Positions 9,001 to 16,300 of a stretch of DNA of 64,000 nucleotides are shown here, piece after piece; within the stretch, counting starts at the first letter, position 1; the number at the start of each line of letters is the position of its first letter. The DNA comes from Microbacterium sp. Root553 (lineage in GTDB: Bacteria; Actinomycetota; Actinomycetes; Actinomycetales; Microbacteriaceae). The stretch lies in the NCBI RefSeq assembly GCF_001426995.1, contig NZ_LMFY01000001.1, positions 828,712 to 892,711 on the forward strand. Direction: 5' to 3'. The notes beneath the pieces are model-generated. The model worked only from the letters and a program-made list of their open reading frames with translations. It ran no database searches and was not told where the DNA came from. The position numbers and the translations under genes were made by a program.

Positions 9001-11750
9001 TCGCGACGGTCCTGCCCGGCGGCGTCGTGACGTACTCCGTCACGGTCACCAACACCGGCTCGGTGGCGTACACGGACGATGCCCCTGCGACCTTCTCCGA
9101 TGATCTCTCCGCGGTTCTCGACGATGCCTCGTACAACGGCGACGTCTCCGCCGGAGGGACGGTCGCCGGCGAGACGCTGTCCTGGTCCGGTGCGCTCGAC
9201 GTGGGCGCCATGGTCACGGTGACCTATTCGGTCACGGTGAACGACCCGACGACGGGCGACGACGCTCTGAAGAACCGGGTGACGCCGACCGGCCCCGGAG
9301 GCGAGTGCGATCCGGACGCGACATGCGTCACGGAGACGCCGGTGTCCTCGTTCACGGTCGCGAAGGCCGCATCGGCCGACACGGCGATGCCCGGTGCCGT
9401 CGTCACGTACACGATCACCGTCACGAACACCGGAGCGGTGGCCTACACCGACGCGGCGCCGGCATCGTTCACCGACGACCTCTCGGCGGTGCTCGATGAC
9501 GCGACGTACAACGCCGACGCCTCTGCAGGTGCGGCACTCACCGAGACGACCCTGTCGTGGTCGGGCCCCCTCGGCGTCGGAGAGACGGTCGAGGTGACCT
9601 ACTCGGTCACCGTGAACGACCCGATCACGGGCGACCAGAACCTCACCAACACCGTCGTCCCCGACGCACCCGGCGGATCCTGCGGCGAGGGCGATTGCGG
9701 AACCACCACGCCGGTCGCCTCGTTCACCGTCGACAAGACCTCCAGCGCCGCGACGGCGATGCCCGGTGACACCGTCACCTACACCGTCACCGTGACCAAC
9801 ACCAGTGCCGTGCCCTACACGGATGCCGATCCGGCGTCCTTCCGGGACGACCTCTCGGCGGTGCTCGACGATGCCTCGTACAACGACGATGCGACGAACG
9901 GAGCCACGCTGTCGGGCACGACCCTCACGTGGTCCGGCCCCCTCGCTGCGGGGGCGAGCATCGACATCACCTACTCGGTCACGGTCGACAAGCCTGTGAC
10001 GGGCGACTTCGTGCTCCGCAACGTCGTCACCCCGACCGGACCCGGAGGGTCGTGCGCGACCGCCTGCGAGACGACGACGCCGATCGGCTCCCTCCGTGTG
10101 GAGAAGTCGACGGATGCCACCGCCGTCCTGCCCGGAGACGTCGTCGAGTACTCCATCACCGTCACCAACACCGGACAGGTGGACTACACCGACGCGCAGC
10201 CGGCATCGTTCACCGACGATCTGTCGCAGGTGCTCGACGACGCCGCTTACGACGGCAACGCGGTGAGCACCAGCGGGGCCGGGGTCTCGTACGACGAGCC
10301 GACCCTCACCTGGGCTGGTCCGCTCGCGGTCGGAGACACGGTCACCGTGACCTACTCGGTCACCGTGAACGACCCGGCGACAGGCGACCAGACGCTCGAG
10401 AACGCCGTCGTCACCCCGCCCGGCATCGGCGGGAACTGCGAACCGGGCTCGACGGACCCCGCGTGCATCGCGAACGTGCCCTCCGGGTCGTTCACGGTCT
10501 CGAAGTCCGCACAACCCGACTCGGCGCTGCCGGGTGACGTGGTCACCTACACCGTCACCGTCACGAACACGGGTGAGATCCCGTACACGACGGAGAAGCC
10601 GGCGTCGTTCACCGACGACCTCTCCCGCGTGCTCGACGACGCCGCCTACAACGACGACGTCTCGCCGGGCGGCGCGGTCAGCGGAACGACACTCACATGG
10701 TCGGGACCGCTCGCGGTCGGCGAGGTGCGAGAGGTGACCTACTCCGTCACGGTCGATGACCCGGTGACCGGGGACTTCACTCTCCGCAACGTGGTCGCCC
10801 CCTCCTCCCCCGGTGGCGAGTGCGTCGAAGGACAGTGCATCACCGACACTCCCATCGCCTCCTACACGGTCGTCAAGCAGGCGGACGTGGACGATGTGCC
10901 CCTCGGCGGCACGGTCGACTACTCGATCACGGTGACGAACACCGGTCAGGTCGCCTATACCGACGATACGGCCGCGTCCTTCGCCGACGACCTGAGCGAG
11001 GTGCTCGACGATGCGACCTACAACGGGGACGCCACCGGCGGCGCGATGGTCGACGGCGACGCGCTGAACTGGAGCGGACCGCTGGCCGTGGGCGAGTCGG
11101 TGACGATCACCTACTCGGTCACCGTCAACGCGCCGGCGACCGGCGATGGCAACCTCCGCAATGCGGTGATCCCCGATGGTCCCGGCGGCGGATGCGCGAC
11201 CAGCGACGGGTGCATCACCGACACTCCGGTCGCGGCGTACCACGTACGCAAGACGGCATCGACAGCCGTCGCCGTCGTCGGAGACACCGTCACGTTCACG
11301 ATCGCCGTGACCAACACCGGACAGGTGGCGTACACGACGGAGCGTCCGGCGACGTTCACCGACGATCTCAGCTCGACGCTGAAGATCGCGACGTTCAACG
11401 ACGACGCGACCGGTTCGGCCGTCTACACGCGGCCGGTTCTCTCCTGGGCAGGCGAGCTGGCACCGGGCGAGACGGCGACGGTCACCTACTCGGTCACAAT
11501 CCGGCAGGTAGGCGAGATCCTCAACGTCGTCGTCACTCCCGACGGATCCGGTGCCAACTGCATCCCCGGCTCGAGCGACCCCGACTGCCGGACGCAGACG
11601 ACCATCGTGCCTCCGGGCCTGGCCACCACCGGCATGGCGCTCTGGATGACCGCTCCCGTCGCGGGACTGGTGCTGCTCCTCATCGGATACGGCCTGATCC
11701 GACGGCGCAACGGCCGGCGCGATGACGCCGAGGCGATGGAACCGGCCTGA
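6078..11750 (+). CDS. Giant cell-wall-anchored surface protein with 11 DUF11-type repeats
   Basis: This 1890-residue secreted protein starts at ATG 6078 (an upstream in-frame ATG at 6027 lacks a ribosome site). Residues 1-45 are a signal peptide ending in AVA. Residues 48-330 look like a propeller-type DUF6923 domain, followed by one SpaA/prealbumin-like domain to about 427. Eleven Ig-like DUF11/DUF7927-type repeats of 123-145 residues begin at 428; repeats 5-11 (from 8976, 9351, 9723, 10092, 10491, 10863 and 11238) are the most alike, each with VTYSVTVTNTG and FTDDLSxVLDDAxYN. The tail has LATTG at 11619-11633, a hydrophobic helix and basic residues, a sortase signal of the LAxTG actinobacterial class. 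Adhesion or envelope structure is inferred. Confidence 0.9.
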   Translation: MGRTRTDSTRGLLRRWRAIAMGASSLLVGGMLVAGGVLTAPPAVAAVNDPISCGQVYALDQSPDANGLHNIYSMNTATGALTRNNTLTYAGTHNALAVDGEAGLFWLATQQPGQSTAFVTSVTATTGAVANYPVTLTGLPATSGGIVMGAFNAATDIYYYGAVADSTLYIYGFNRATDTPIAGIVARVPLGAGNNGDFAFDNAGRLYIVSAGLLLSVNETIPTTGTATGALLTTTSIASPPAGSLGSMAFGGDGLLYLAGIPDGGTDRVRYAVNPSTGATINTMTMTPTTNTVADFGSCASPNVVRVVKDLPGGRVVAGDQFTVSVTGGAISQGNTGTTQGSDSGVQGAPAEVAGPVIGTPGQTYTITEAGSNGTILGNYTSTWRCVDSVSGRQLAQGSGSSGTFVMPNNGFAGSDVLCTFSNAATPPDLAITKSSDASADARPGDVVTYTVTATNTGTGAYTDANPAVVFDDLSKVIDDGAYGNDAAASRPGALTYTSPLLSWRGALGVGESVSLTYSVTLGSSGDGTVRNVAWQPNDPNTPVTPACDPADATGNDPVTGEACAAVTVLLPRLTIEKSADRTELPAVGETVQYTITVRNPGPGAYTASAPASVTDDLSNVLDAADYNGDATASTGAVTVTDSTLSWSGALAAGAEATITYSVTYTGAGDMNLRNLACVPDEDVAPGAPACDVVQIPGSGLTQWKQVRASATPTVAGTVLTYTLFFKNDGAAAATVDATDHLIHVLDDADIASEPTSANLTAVRTGDEIAITGSVAPGATYTVTYQVVVRADGQRGDSVAANFLLTTGEDPPTDPDCDPDDTQLPNCTSTPITGISYTKSVAASASPVQSGTELTYTITITNTGATTAAVNRDDDLSGVLDDATLVGSPESDTDSVTLDGPTEGILELRGTLPPGDTAEVTYTVEVKPSGERGDNRSDNFLVPPGTTPPAECDPATEQCTTTPIGGYTVSKAASVATVLPGGVVTYSVTVTNTGSVAYTDDAPATFSDDLSAVLDDASYNGDVSAGGTVAGETLSWSGALDVGAMVTVTYSVTVNDPTTGDDALKNRVTPTGPGGECDPDATCVTETPVSSFTVAKAASADTAMPGAVVTYTITVTNTGAVAYTDAAPASFTDDLSAVLDDATYNADASAGAALTETTLSWSGPLGVGETVEVTYSVTVNDPITGDQNLTNTVVPDAPGGSCGEGDCGTTTPVASFTVDKTSSAATAMPGDTVTYTVTVTNTSAVPYTDADPASFRDDLSAVLDDASYNDDATNGATLSGTTLTWSGPLAAGASIDITYSVTVDKPVTGDFVLRNVVTPTGPGGSCATACETTTPIGSLRVEKSTDATAVLPGDVVEYSITVTNTGQVDYTDAQPASFTDDLSQVLDDAAYDGNAVSTSGAGVSYDEPTLTWAGPLAVGDTVTVTYSVTVNDPATGDQTLENAVVTPPGIGGNCEPGSTDPACIANVPSGSFTVSKSAQPDSALPGDVVTYTVTVTNTGEIPYTTEKPASFTDDLSRVLDDAAYNDDVSPGGAVSGTTLTWSGPLAVGEVREVTYSVTVDDPVTGDFTLRNVVAPSSPGGECVEGQCITDTPIASYTVVKQADVDDVPLGGTVDYSITVTNTGQVAYTDDTAASFADDLSEVLDDATYNGDATGGAMVDGDALNWSGPLAVGESVTITYSVTVNAPATGDGNLRNAVIPDGPGGGCATSDGCITDTPVAAYHVRKTASTAVAVVGDTVTFTIAVTNTGQVAYTTERPATFTDDLSSTLKIATFNDDATGSAVYTRPVLSWAGELAPGETATVTYSVTIRQVGEILNVVVTPDGSGANCIPGSSDPDCRTQTTIVPPGLATTGMALWMTAPVAGLVLLLIGYGLIRRRNGRRDDAEAMEPA

Positions 11751-11757
11751 CAGCGAG

Positions 11758-11791
11758 CGGGTCCGATGGCAGCCGCATGTCATCGGGCCCG
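11758..11791 (+). terminator. Hairpin after the surface-protein gene
   Basis: CGGGTCCGATG at 11758-11768 pairs with CATCGGGCCCG at 11781-11791 with one G-T wobble, followed by TTCTTC. It lies 8 bases after the stop codon and may reduce read-through into the LuxR gene. Confidence 0.55.
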
Positions 11792-11860
11792 TTCTTCGGG
11801 GGAGATAGGCCTGTCCGGCACGGATAGGCTGCGAAGTGGGATAAGGAACGGGGCGAGAAC

Positions 11861-13435
11861 GTGGCGCTGAGATCCGAATCGTTGCGCATCACGATGGATG
11901 CGCTGATCACCGCTGAGGCGTGGGAGGACCTCGTCTCGTTCATCCAGGGCAACTGGACAGAGCTGCTCGCACAGGATCCGATGTCGGCCAGGGAGGCGCT
12001 CGAGGCCCTGCCCGATGAGGTTCTGGTCGCTCACCCCCGCGCCTCTCTGGCGAAGGGCTACCTCGACCGCATCGCCCCGGGAGATCACGCGCACACGATG
12101 CGGTTCCGCAAGGCGACTCCCGCGGGTCCACCGCGCGGCGTCTTCGATGAGCTCGTGCAGTTGAGCATCCGGGCGACGGCGCGACGCGCCAGTGGCGAGT
12201 ACGACGCCGCCGAGAAGATGGCCCGCGAGGCGCGAGAGCTCCTCGACGCGGCGGAGTCCTCGGACCGCGAGCAGATGCAGCAGGCACTGCCCGAGATGAC
12301 CTACGCCTGGGGCTACGTCCGTGAGCTCGCCGGGGATCTGGACGGCGCCAGACGGGAGTTCGTCGACAGCTACGACATCGCCCTGATGATCGATGATCAG
12401 ATGGGCCGCGCACGAGCGGCGGGAGCGCTGGCCTGGGTCGACGCACTGGCCGGCAGAAACACCGAGGCACGCGCGTGGCTCGCCCGCCTGCCCGAGATCG
12501 GCGATGCGTGGTGGGCCGGGCGCAGCATCGTGCCGGCGCAGCTCGCGGAGGTCATGCTCCTGATCGGCACGTTCGAGTTCGACGAGGCACGTCGAGTCCT
12601 CGCGCAGATCGATCTGCGTCCCGCCCGTGAACGCTGGCCGGCCCACAAGCTCCTCAGCGCGCTGCTGGTCGATTCCCACGTGGATGCGGTCACCATCCTC
12701 GCCGAGATCGATGCGGCCTCGGCCGCGATGCCCGACGAGCGCGCCGAGCGAGGAGAGGGCGCGGCCTTCCTCGCCATCGCCCGACACAGACTGCTCGCGA
12801 AGCTGGGTTCGCAGTCCGCCGCACGTCTCGAGCTGAACGGCGTCGTCGTTCCGCCGTCATCTCTCGGCGCGAAGATGATCGAGCTCTGGAAGATCGCCGA
12901 TGACGCCAGATCCGGTCGCGTCGAGCGCGTCGAGCGCTCCGCCACCGCTCTGACGCTGTCGCCGGCCGCGTCGCCCTGGGTCATGGTCGCGGCGCTCGCG
13001 CTCAAAGCCGGCGCGGAGTCGTCTCTCGGCGTGCCGACGGCGTCGAGGACGTGGGAGTCAGCGGTGGCGCTCGCCAACCGGGAGCACCTCTACAGCGCGC
13101 TGGCGGTGGGAGACGGTCGCGAGATCCCGACGCTGATGCAGAGCAGTTCCGAGTCCCTCCCTCCGGAGATCGCCGCACACATCCTCCGCACCGCCGGATC
13201 CCGGGTGCACGACCCGTTCCTCGCGCTCACTCCGCGAGAGCACGTCGTGCTGGCCGCGCGACTGCGCGGACTGACGGTCGGGGAGACCGCGGAGGCCGTC
13301 TTCGTGTCGGTGAACACCGTGAAGACGCAGCTCAGGACCGTGTATCGCAAGATCGGCGTCACCACCTTCTCGCAGTTGAAGCGCGCCGCCAGCATGCACG
13401 GCTACATCCCCCTCCCGCAGGACGACGGGGGCTGA
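11861..13435 (+). CDS. LuxR-type transcriptional regulator, 524 residues
   Basis: The last 65 residues form a LuxR helix-turn-helix: LTPREHVVLAARLRGLTVGE then VSVNTVKTQLRTVYRKIGV. The preceding 450 residues are helical and tetratricopeptide-like (repeated EARAWLARLPEI- and AREARELLDA-type helices), as in MalT/LuxR regulators that sense a ligand or partner, but no NTPase P-loop is seen. The start is taken as GTG 11861; ATG 11894 is an alternative. It follows the surface-protein gene by 110 bases on the same strand and both lie between related terminators, so it is a good candidate regulator of that gene. Confidence 0.88.
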   Translation: MALRSESLRITMDALITAEAWEDLVSFIQGNWTELLAQDPMSAREALEALPDEVLVAHPRASLAKGYLDRIAPGDHAHTMRFRKATPAGPPRGVFDELVQLSIRATARRASGEYDAAEKMAREARELLDAAESSDREQMQQALPEMTYAWGYVRELAGDLDGARREFVDSYDIALMIDDQMGRARAAGALAWVDALAGRNTEARAWLARLPEIGDAWWAGRSIVPAQLAEVMLLIGTFEFDEARRVLAQIDLRPARERWPAHKLLSALLVDSHVDAVTILAEIDAASAAMPDERAERGEGAAFLAIARHRLLAKLGSQSAARLELNGVVVPPSSLGAKMIELWKIADDARSGRVERVERSATALTLSPAASPWVMVAALALKAGAESSLGVPTASRTWESAVALANREHLYSALAVGDGREIPTLMQSSSESLPPEIAAHILRTAGSRVHDPFLALTPREHVVLAARLRGLTVGETAEAVFVSVNTVKTQLRTVYRKIGVTTFSQLKRAASMHGYIPLPQDDGG

Positions 13436-13512
13436 ATCGTCCTGGCGCGCGGGGCGGCGCTCGAGCCGCTCCATGACCCCGACTCCGACTCCGGAGAAGC
13501 GCACCAGAACGC

Positions 13513-13553
13513 GGAAGACCGGCCGATCCCTTCAGGGAACCGACCGGTCTTTC
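13513..13553. terminator. Hairpin terminator related to the one at 5775
   Basis: GGAAGACCGGCCGATCCC and GGGAACCGACCGGTCTTTC pair with small imperfections around a TTCA loop. It sits between the convergent LuxR and AHSA1 genes and probably acts in both directions. The right arm shares 15 bases with the hairpin at 5796-5813. Confidence 0.8.
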
Positions 13554-13566
13554 GGCGTCTCACCCG

Positions 13567-14544
13567 TCAGACGGCAAGCAGCTCCCGCTCGAGGCGTGCG
13601 TACGACGTCTCCATGCCCTCGGCCATGCCGGTGGCGAGGATCATGTCGCGCGTCTCCTTGTCGGGGTACTCGATGTAGAGGGTGATGAGAGTCGCCCCGT
13701 CCTCCTCGTAGAGGTTCAGGTCGTTCAGCGTCTCGACCGGCATCCCGATCATCCGCTCCGTCTGCACCGACCGCCGCGGGGCGTCGATCAGCAGCGCCTC
13801 CCCCTCGAACCCGAACGGCTCCCCCTCGGTGTCGCCGACCGGCGCCCAGGAGGTGCGATAGCTCTGCCCCACCTCGGTGGCGACGGTGACCTCGGTCATC
13901 TCCCACCCATCGGGCCCGAGCAGCCACTGCTTCATGAGGTCGGGCTCGTTGTGAGCGCGCCAGACCAGCTCGCGCGGCCCTTCGACGAGGCGGGTGATGC
14001 GCACGTGCACGTCGTCGAGGAGCGCGACCTGCGTGCCCTTGCCCTGCGCGTAGTCGCGGAGGTCCTGCAGCACGGCGTCCATCTGGCTCATCGCCATGGT
14101 GGTCCCCTCGATCGCGCCCATCGCGATGAGCTGCTCGAGCGCCTCGGCCGACGCGAAGTGGCTGGTGTTGACCATGCGCGTCCCTTCGGCGGTCTGCTCG
14201 AAGGTGAACGTCATGCGCATGGAGGGCAGGTCGGGGTTCGGATGCCCGTCGTCGTCGGCGAACGCGTCGATGACCGCGAAACCGTGCGGTCGGTCGATCT
14301 CGAGGAACTCCCAGGTGCCTGCCGCCTTCTCGCCGCGGGGCCCATGCATCGTGTAGTCCGCGCGGCCGCCCACCGTCTGATCCCACGAGGTGAAGGTCGC
14401 GGGCCATCCGGGGGGACCCCAGAAGCGCTCGAGCTGACGGGGGTCGCTGTACACGTCCCACACCCGCTCGACGGGCGCCGCGAGGTCGGCGATAACCGTC
14501 ATGGTGAGGTTCTCGGTATCGGTGATGACGTCGGTGACAGGCAT
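13567..14544 (-). CDS. Tandem AHSA1/SRPBCC-domain protein
   Basis: The 325-residue protein carries two AHSA1-type SRPBCC domains: residues 1-155 (MTVIADLAAPVERVWDVYSD, RFWGPPGWPATF) and 165-325 (VRITRLVEGPRELVWRAHNEP, QWLLGPDGWEM). These helix-grip folds bind hydrophobic ligands or act as folding partners. ATG 14544 follows the ArsR stop by one base, with GAAGGAGA as ribosome site inside the arsR tail, so the pair is one operon. ArsR-AHSA1 pairs are common in bacteria, yet the ligand is rarely known. Most relatives have one domain per gene; here two are fused. Confidence 0.9.
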   Translation of the reverse strand: MPVTDVITDTENLTMTVIADLAAPVERVWDVYSDPRQLERFWGPPGWPATFTSWDQTVGGRADYTMHGPRGEKAAGTWEFLEIDRPHGFAVIDAFADDDGHPNPDLPSMRMTFTFEQTAEGTRMVNTSHFASAEALEQLIAMGAIEGTTMAMSQMDAVLQDLRDYAQGKGTQVALLDDVHVRITRLVEGPRELVWRAHNEPDLMKQWLLGPDGWEMTEVTVATEVGQSYRTSWAPVGDTEGEPFGFEGEALLIDAPRRSVQTERMIGMPVETLNDLNLYEEDGATLITLYIEYPDKETRDMILATGMAEGMETSYARLERELLAV

Positions 14545-14545
14545 A

Positions 14546-14962
14546 TCAGTCTCCTTCTCCAGTGGTCGTGCGGGTGCTGTCTTCGGTGGTCGTGCGGGTG
14601 CTGTCTTCGGCGGTCGGTCGATCTGCCGGCGCCGCGGCCAGCAGGTCGTCGAGCCGGGCGATGCGCGACCGCCACAGCTCTTCGTATCGGGCGAGGAGCG
14701 CCCTGGCACGGGCGATCATCTCGGGATTCGCGCGGACGAGCCGCTCGCGCCCCTCGGCGCGCTTGACGATGAGATCGGCGGCCTCGAGCACGGACACGTG
14801 CTTCTGCACCGCCGCGAACGACATGTCGTATTCGGAGGCGAGGGTCGAGACGGACTGCTCCCGCTCGATCGTCCGGCGCAGGATGTCGCGTCGGGTCGAC
14901 GTCGCCAGTGCGTGGAAAACACGGTCGACCTCCGCTTCGCTCAGTTCTCTTTGTGCAACCAT
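14546..14962 (-). CDS. ArsR-family transcriptional repressor
   Basis: The 138-residue protein is a winged-helix ArsR regulator: FHALATSTRRDILRRTIE, then the recognition region YDMSFAAVQKHVSVLEAADL and wing KRAEGRERLVR. No CxC metal-binding motif is present, so it is not a classical arsenic or metal sensor. The C-terminal tail has a duplicated STRTTTED-type segment encoded by a 24-base tandem repeat at about 14562-14609. It is the first gene of the operon with the AHSA1 protein, and its start codon lies in a palindromic candidate operator. Confidence 0.9.
   Translation of the reverse strand: MVAQRELSEAEVDRVFHALATSTRRDILRRTIEREQSVSTLASEYDMSFAAVQKHVSVLEAADLIVKRAEGRERLVRANPEMIARARALLARYEELWRSRIARLDDLLAAAPADRPTAEDSTRTTTEDSTRTTTGEGD
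14562..14609. repeat. 24-bp tandem duplication inside arsR 3' end
   Basis: The unit GTGGTCGTGCGGGTGCTGTC plus TTCG occurs twice head to tail. It is in frame and adds an eight-residue repeat to the disordered C-terminal tail. Confidence 0.75.
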
Positions 14963-14972
14963 TTGGTTGTAC
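14953..14972. promoter_or_regulatory. Candidate ArsR operator (9-2-9 palindrome)
   Basis: GTGCAACCA and TGGTTGTAC flank a 2-base TT spacer with a single mismatch between arms. The palindrome covers the ArsR start codon at 14960-14962, a position suited to autorepression. Binding by this ArsR protein is inferred. Confidence 0.6.
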
Positions 14973-15328
14973 GTTATTCCTGAGTGGAGTGGATGTCAAG
15001 AGATCGGTGAGAATCGCGTCTCTAGATCTGACTAGCCCCTTTACTTCGGACTACACGAGGGTGAACCGGACCGAGTCCGATCTGAAGCAGAGCGCTGGGG
15101 CCACCTCCGCCCGGATTGGCGATGAGCCAGCGGGGACCGCGGGGACAGTCGGATCGTCAGGTGGACTCTGGGCGAGTCGCGCTTCCCCAGCACCACCACA
15201 GGCACCCGGCCGCAAACGATCGAATACGGTAGCTCGTCGCCCCGTGGAGGCATTCGACAACTTCGTGCCAACTTCGGCGGGACAGGCGCCGGTCGCCCCA
15301 GACGCTCTTGATCGCCGAACCTTGCATG
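14973..15328. other. Intergenic stretch with no recognised gene
   Basis: This stretch lies between the divergent ArsR and winged-helix genes. It contains open frames on both strands, but none has a good ribosome site or a recognisable motif. I see nothing supportable in it apart from the operator candidates at its two ends. Confidence 0.5.
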
Positions 15329-15346
15329 TGTAATGTTTTTGTTACA
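15329..15346. promoter_or_regulatory. TGTAA-N8-TTACA inverted repeat
   Basis: TGTAA at 15329-15333 and TTACA at 15342-15346 form a dyad in an AT-rich stretch 21 bases before the start of the following winged-helix gene. It is a candidate autoregulatory operator and may overlap the promoter. Confidence 0.5.
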
Positions 15347-15366
15347 GGTGCATACGAGAGGCATGA

Positions 15367-15684
15367 GTGAATATCGAGCAGTTAGCCGCGACGCTGGCAG
15401 CGATCGCGAGTCCGCAGCGGCTACGGATCCTCGCGACGCTTGCCGATGACAGGCTGCACGTCAGCGCGCTTGCTCGACGCGTGGACATGAGCCGCGCACT
15501 GCTCTACATGCACCTCACCAAGCTCGAGGCCGCCGGTTTCGTCGTCGGCGGGCTGGAGCTGAGCGCGGACGGCAAGGCACTGAAGTACTTCGAGGCGACG
15601 CCGTTCGTGCTCACCATCGACCTGCCGACCATCAGCGCAGCAGTGGCGCTGTCGCCGATCTCATCCACCGACGAAACAGACTGA
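15367..15684 (+). CDS. Winged-helix (ArsR/MarR-like) regulator, 105 residues
   Basis: The protein matches a compact winged-helix fold: IASPQRLRILATLADD, then LARRVDMSRALLYMHLTKLEAAG as recognition helix and a wing ending in YFEATPF. The start is GTG 15367 behind GAGAGG; an ATG at 15363 is out of frame. The last 25 residues are hydrophobic and may dimerise. The following small membrane protein starts 13 bases later, so the two form an operon, perhaps a membrane sensor with its regulator. Confidence 0.85.
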   Translation: MNIEQLAATLAAIASPQRLRILATLADDRLHVSALARRVDMSRALLYMHLTKLEAAGFVVGGLELSADGKALKYFEATPFVLTIDLPTISAAVALSPISSTDETD

Positions 15685-15697
15685 GAAGAGAACTGAC

Positions 15698-15907
15698 ATG
15701 GAATACATCCCCTGGTTCGCGTGGATTGCGATCGCCGGAATCATCTGTTGGGGAGCGATCTCTATCGCCCGAGAGATAGGCGGGCGCAGGCGACTCATGC
15801 AGGCGCTCGACGGTCAAGCCTCCTCGAATCGCGCGCTGCTCGACACGCTCGGGAGCATCGACTCTCGCCTTGATGCGATTGAGAAGACCCTCACCGACAT
15901 CCCGTAG
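15698..15907 (+). CDS. Small membrane protein with C-terminal coiled coil, 69 residues
   Basis: The N-terminal 25 residues (IPWFAWIAIAGIICWGAIS) form one membrane helix, followed by basic REIGGRRR and then an amphipathic segment (LLDTLGSIDSRLDAIEKTL) predicted to coil. It is in an operon with the preceding winged-helix regulator. Topology suggests a short cytoplasmic tail that could touch the regulator; no family function is known to me. Confidence 0.75.
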   Translation: MEYIPWFAWIAIAGIICWGAISIAREIGGRRRLMQALDGQASSNRALLDTLGSIDSRLDAIEKTLTDIP

Positions 15908-15991
15908 TGGCACCGTCCATAGGCGATCGTTTTCGGTGTATCGGGGGATGCGGTGTCAGGGGGGTCCCAGAGTCGTGTTTTGGAGTCTTGT

Positions 15992-16120
15992 GGGTCTACG
16001 GTCGACGTCATCGACCTCCCGACGGACCACTGGCCGATGTGGAGCCGCGCGGGCGCCCTCGCAGCGGTCATTCGATCAGCGGTCGCGCGGTCCAGCGCCT
16101 GCGCGCAGACGGCTGGCTGA
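15992..16120 (+). pseudogene. Remnant of an alpha/beta hydrolase C terminus
   Basis: Reading in frame from 15992 gives GSTVDVIDLPTDHWPMWSR followed by a short Ala/Val helix and a stop at 16118-16120. This is very like the end of alpha/beta hydrolases, where the catalytic His sits in a LPTGHWPM-type motif. There is no start codon, nucleophile elbow or upstream coding sequence in this frame, so only the tail survives. It suggests a deletion or recombination breakpoint just before the IclR gene. Confidence 0.5.
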
Positions 16121-16300
16121 CGGCTCGATGCAACGGAGCCACTGCGCCCCGGCCGTCCGGAAGCCGTGGCCGCGCTCAGGAGCCGCTGTGGAGTTCGACG
16201 GACGCGGGGTCCGTAGTCGTCGGCGAATGCGTGGTGGGGTGTCCGCGTCTGCACATCGGGAAGAGGCATGAGTGCGCGCCCGCAGCGGTAACCTCGTGGC

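Noticed and set aside
6099..11783. Long open frame on the minus strand opposite the surface-protein gene
   Set aside because: It mirrors the codon periodicity of the real gene, is Arg/Gly/Val/His-rich, has no motif or signal and no ribosome site.
15041..15364. Minus-strand 107-residue frame in the intergenic gap
   Set aside because: No ribosome site or recognisable motif; it overlaps the TGTAA/TTACA promoter region of the next gene.
16121..16300. Mobile-element remnant after the hydrolase fragment
   Set aside because: No terminal inverted repeats or transposase motif could be seen.
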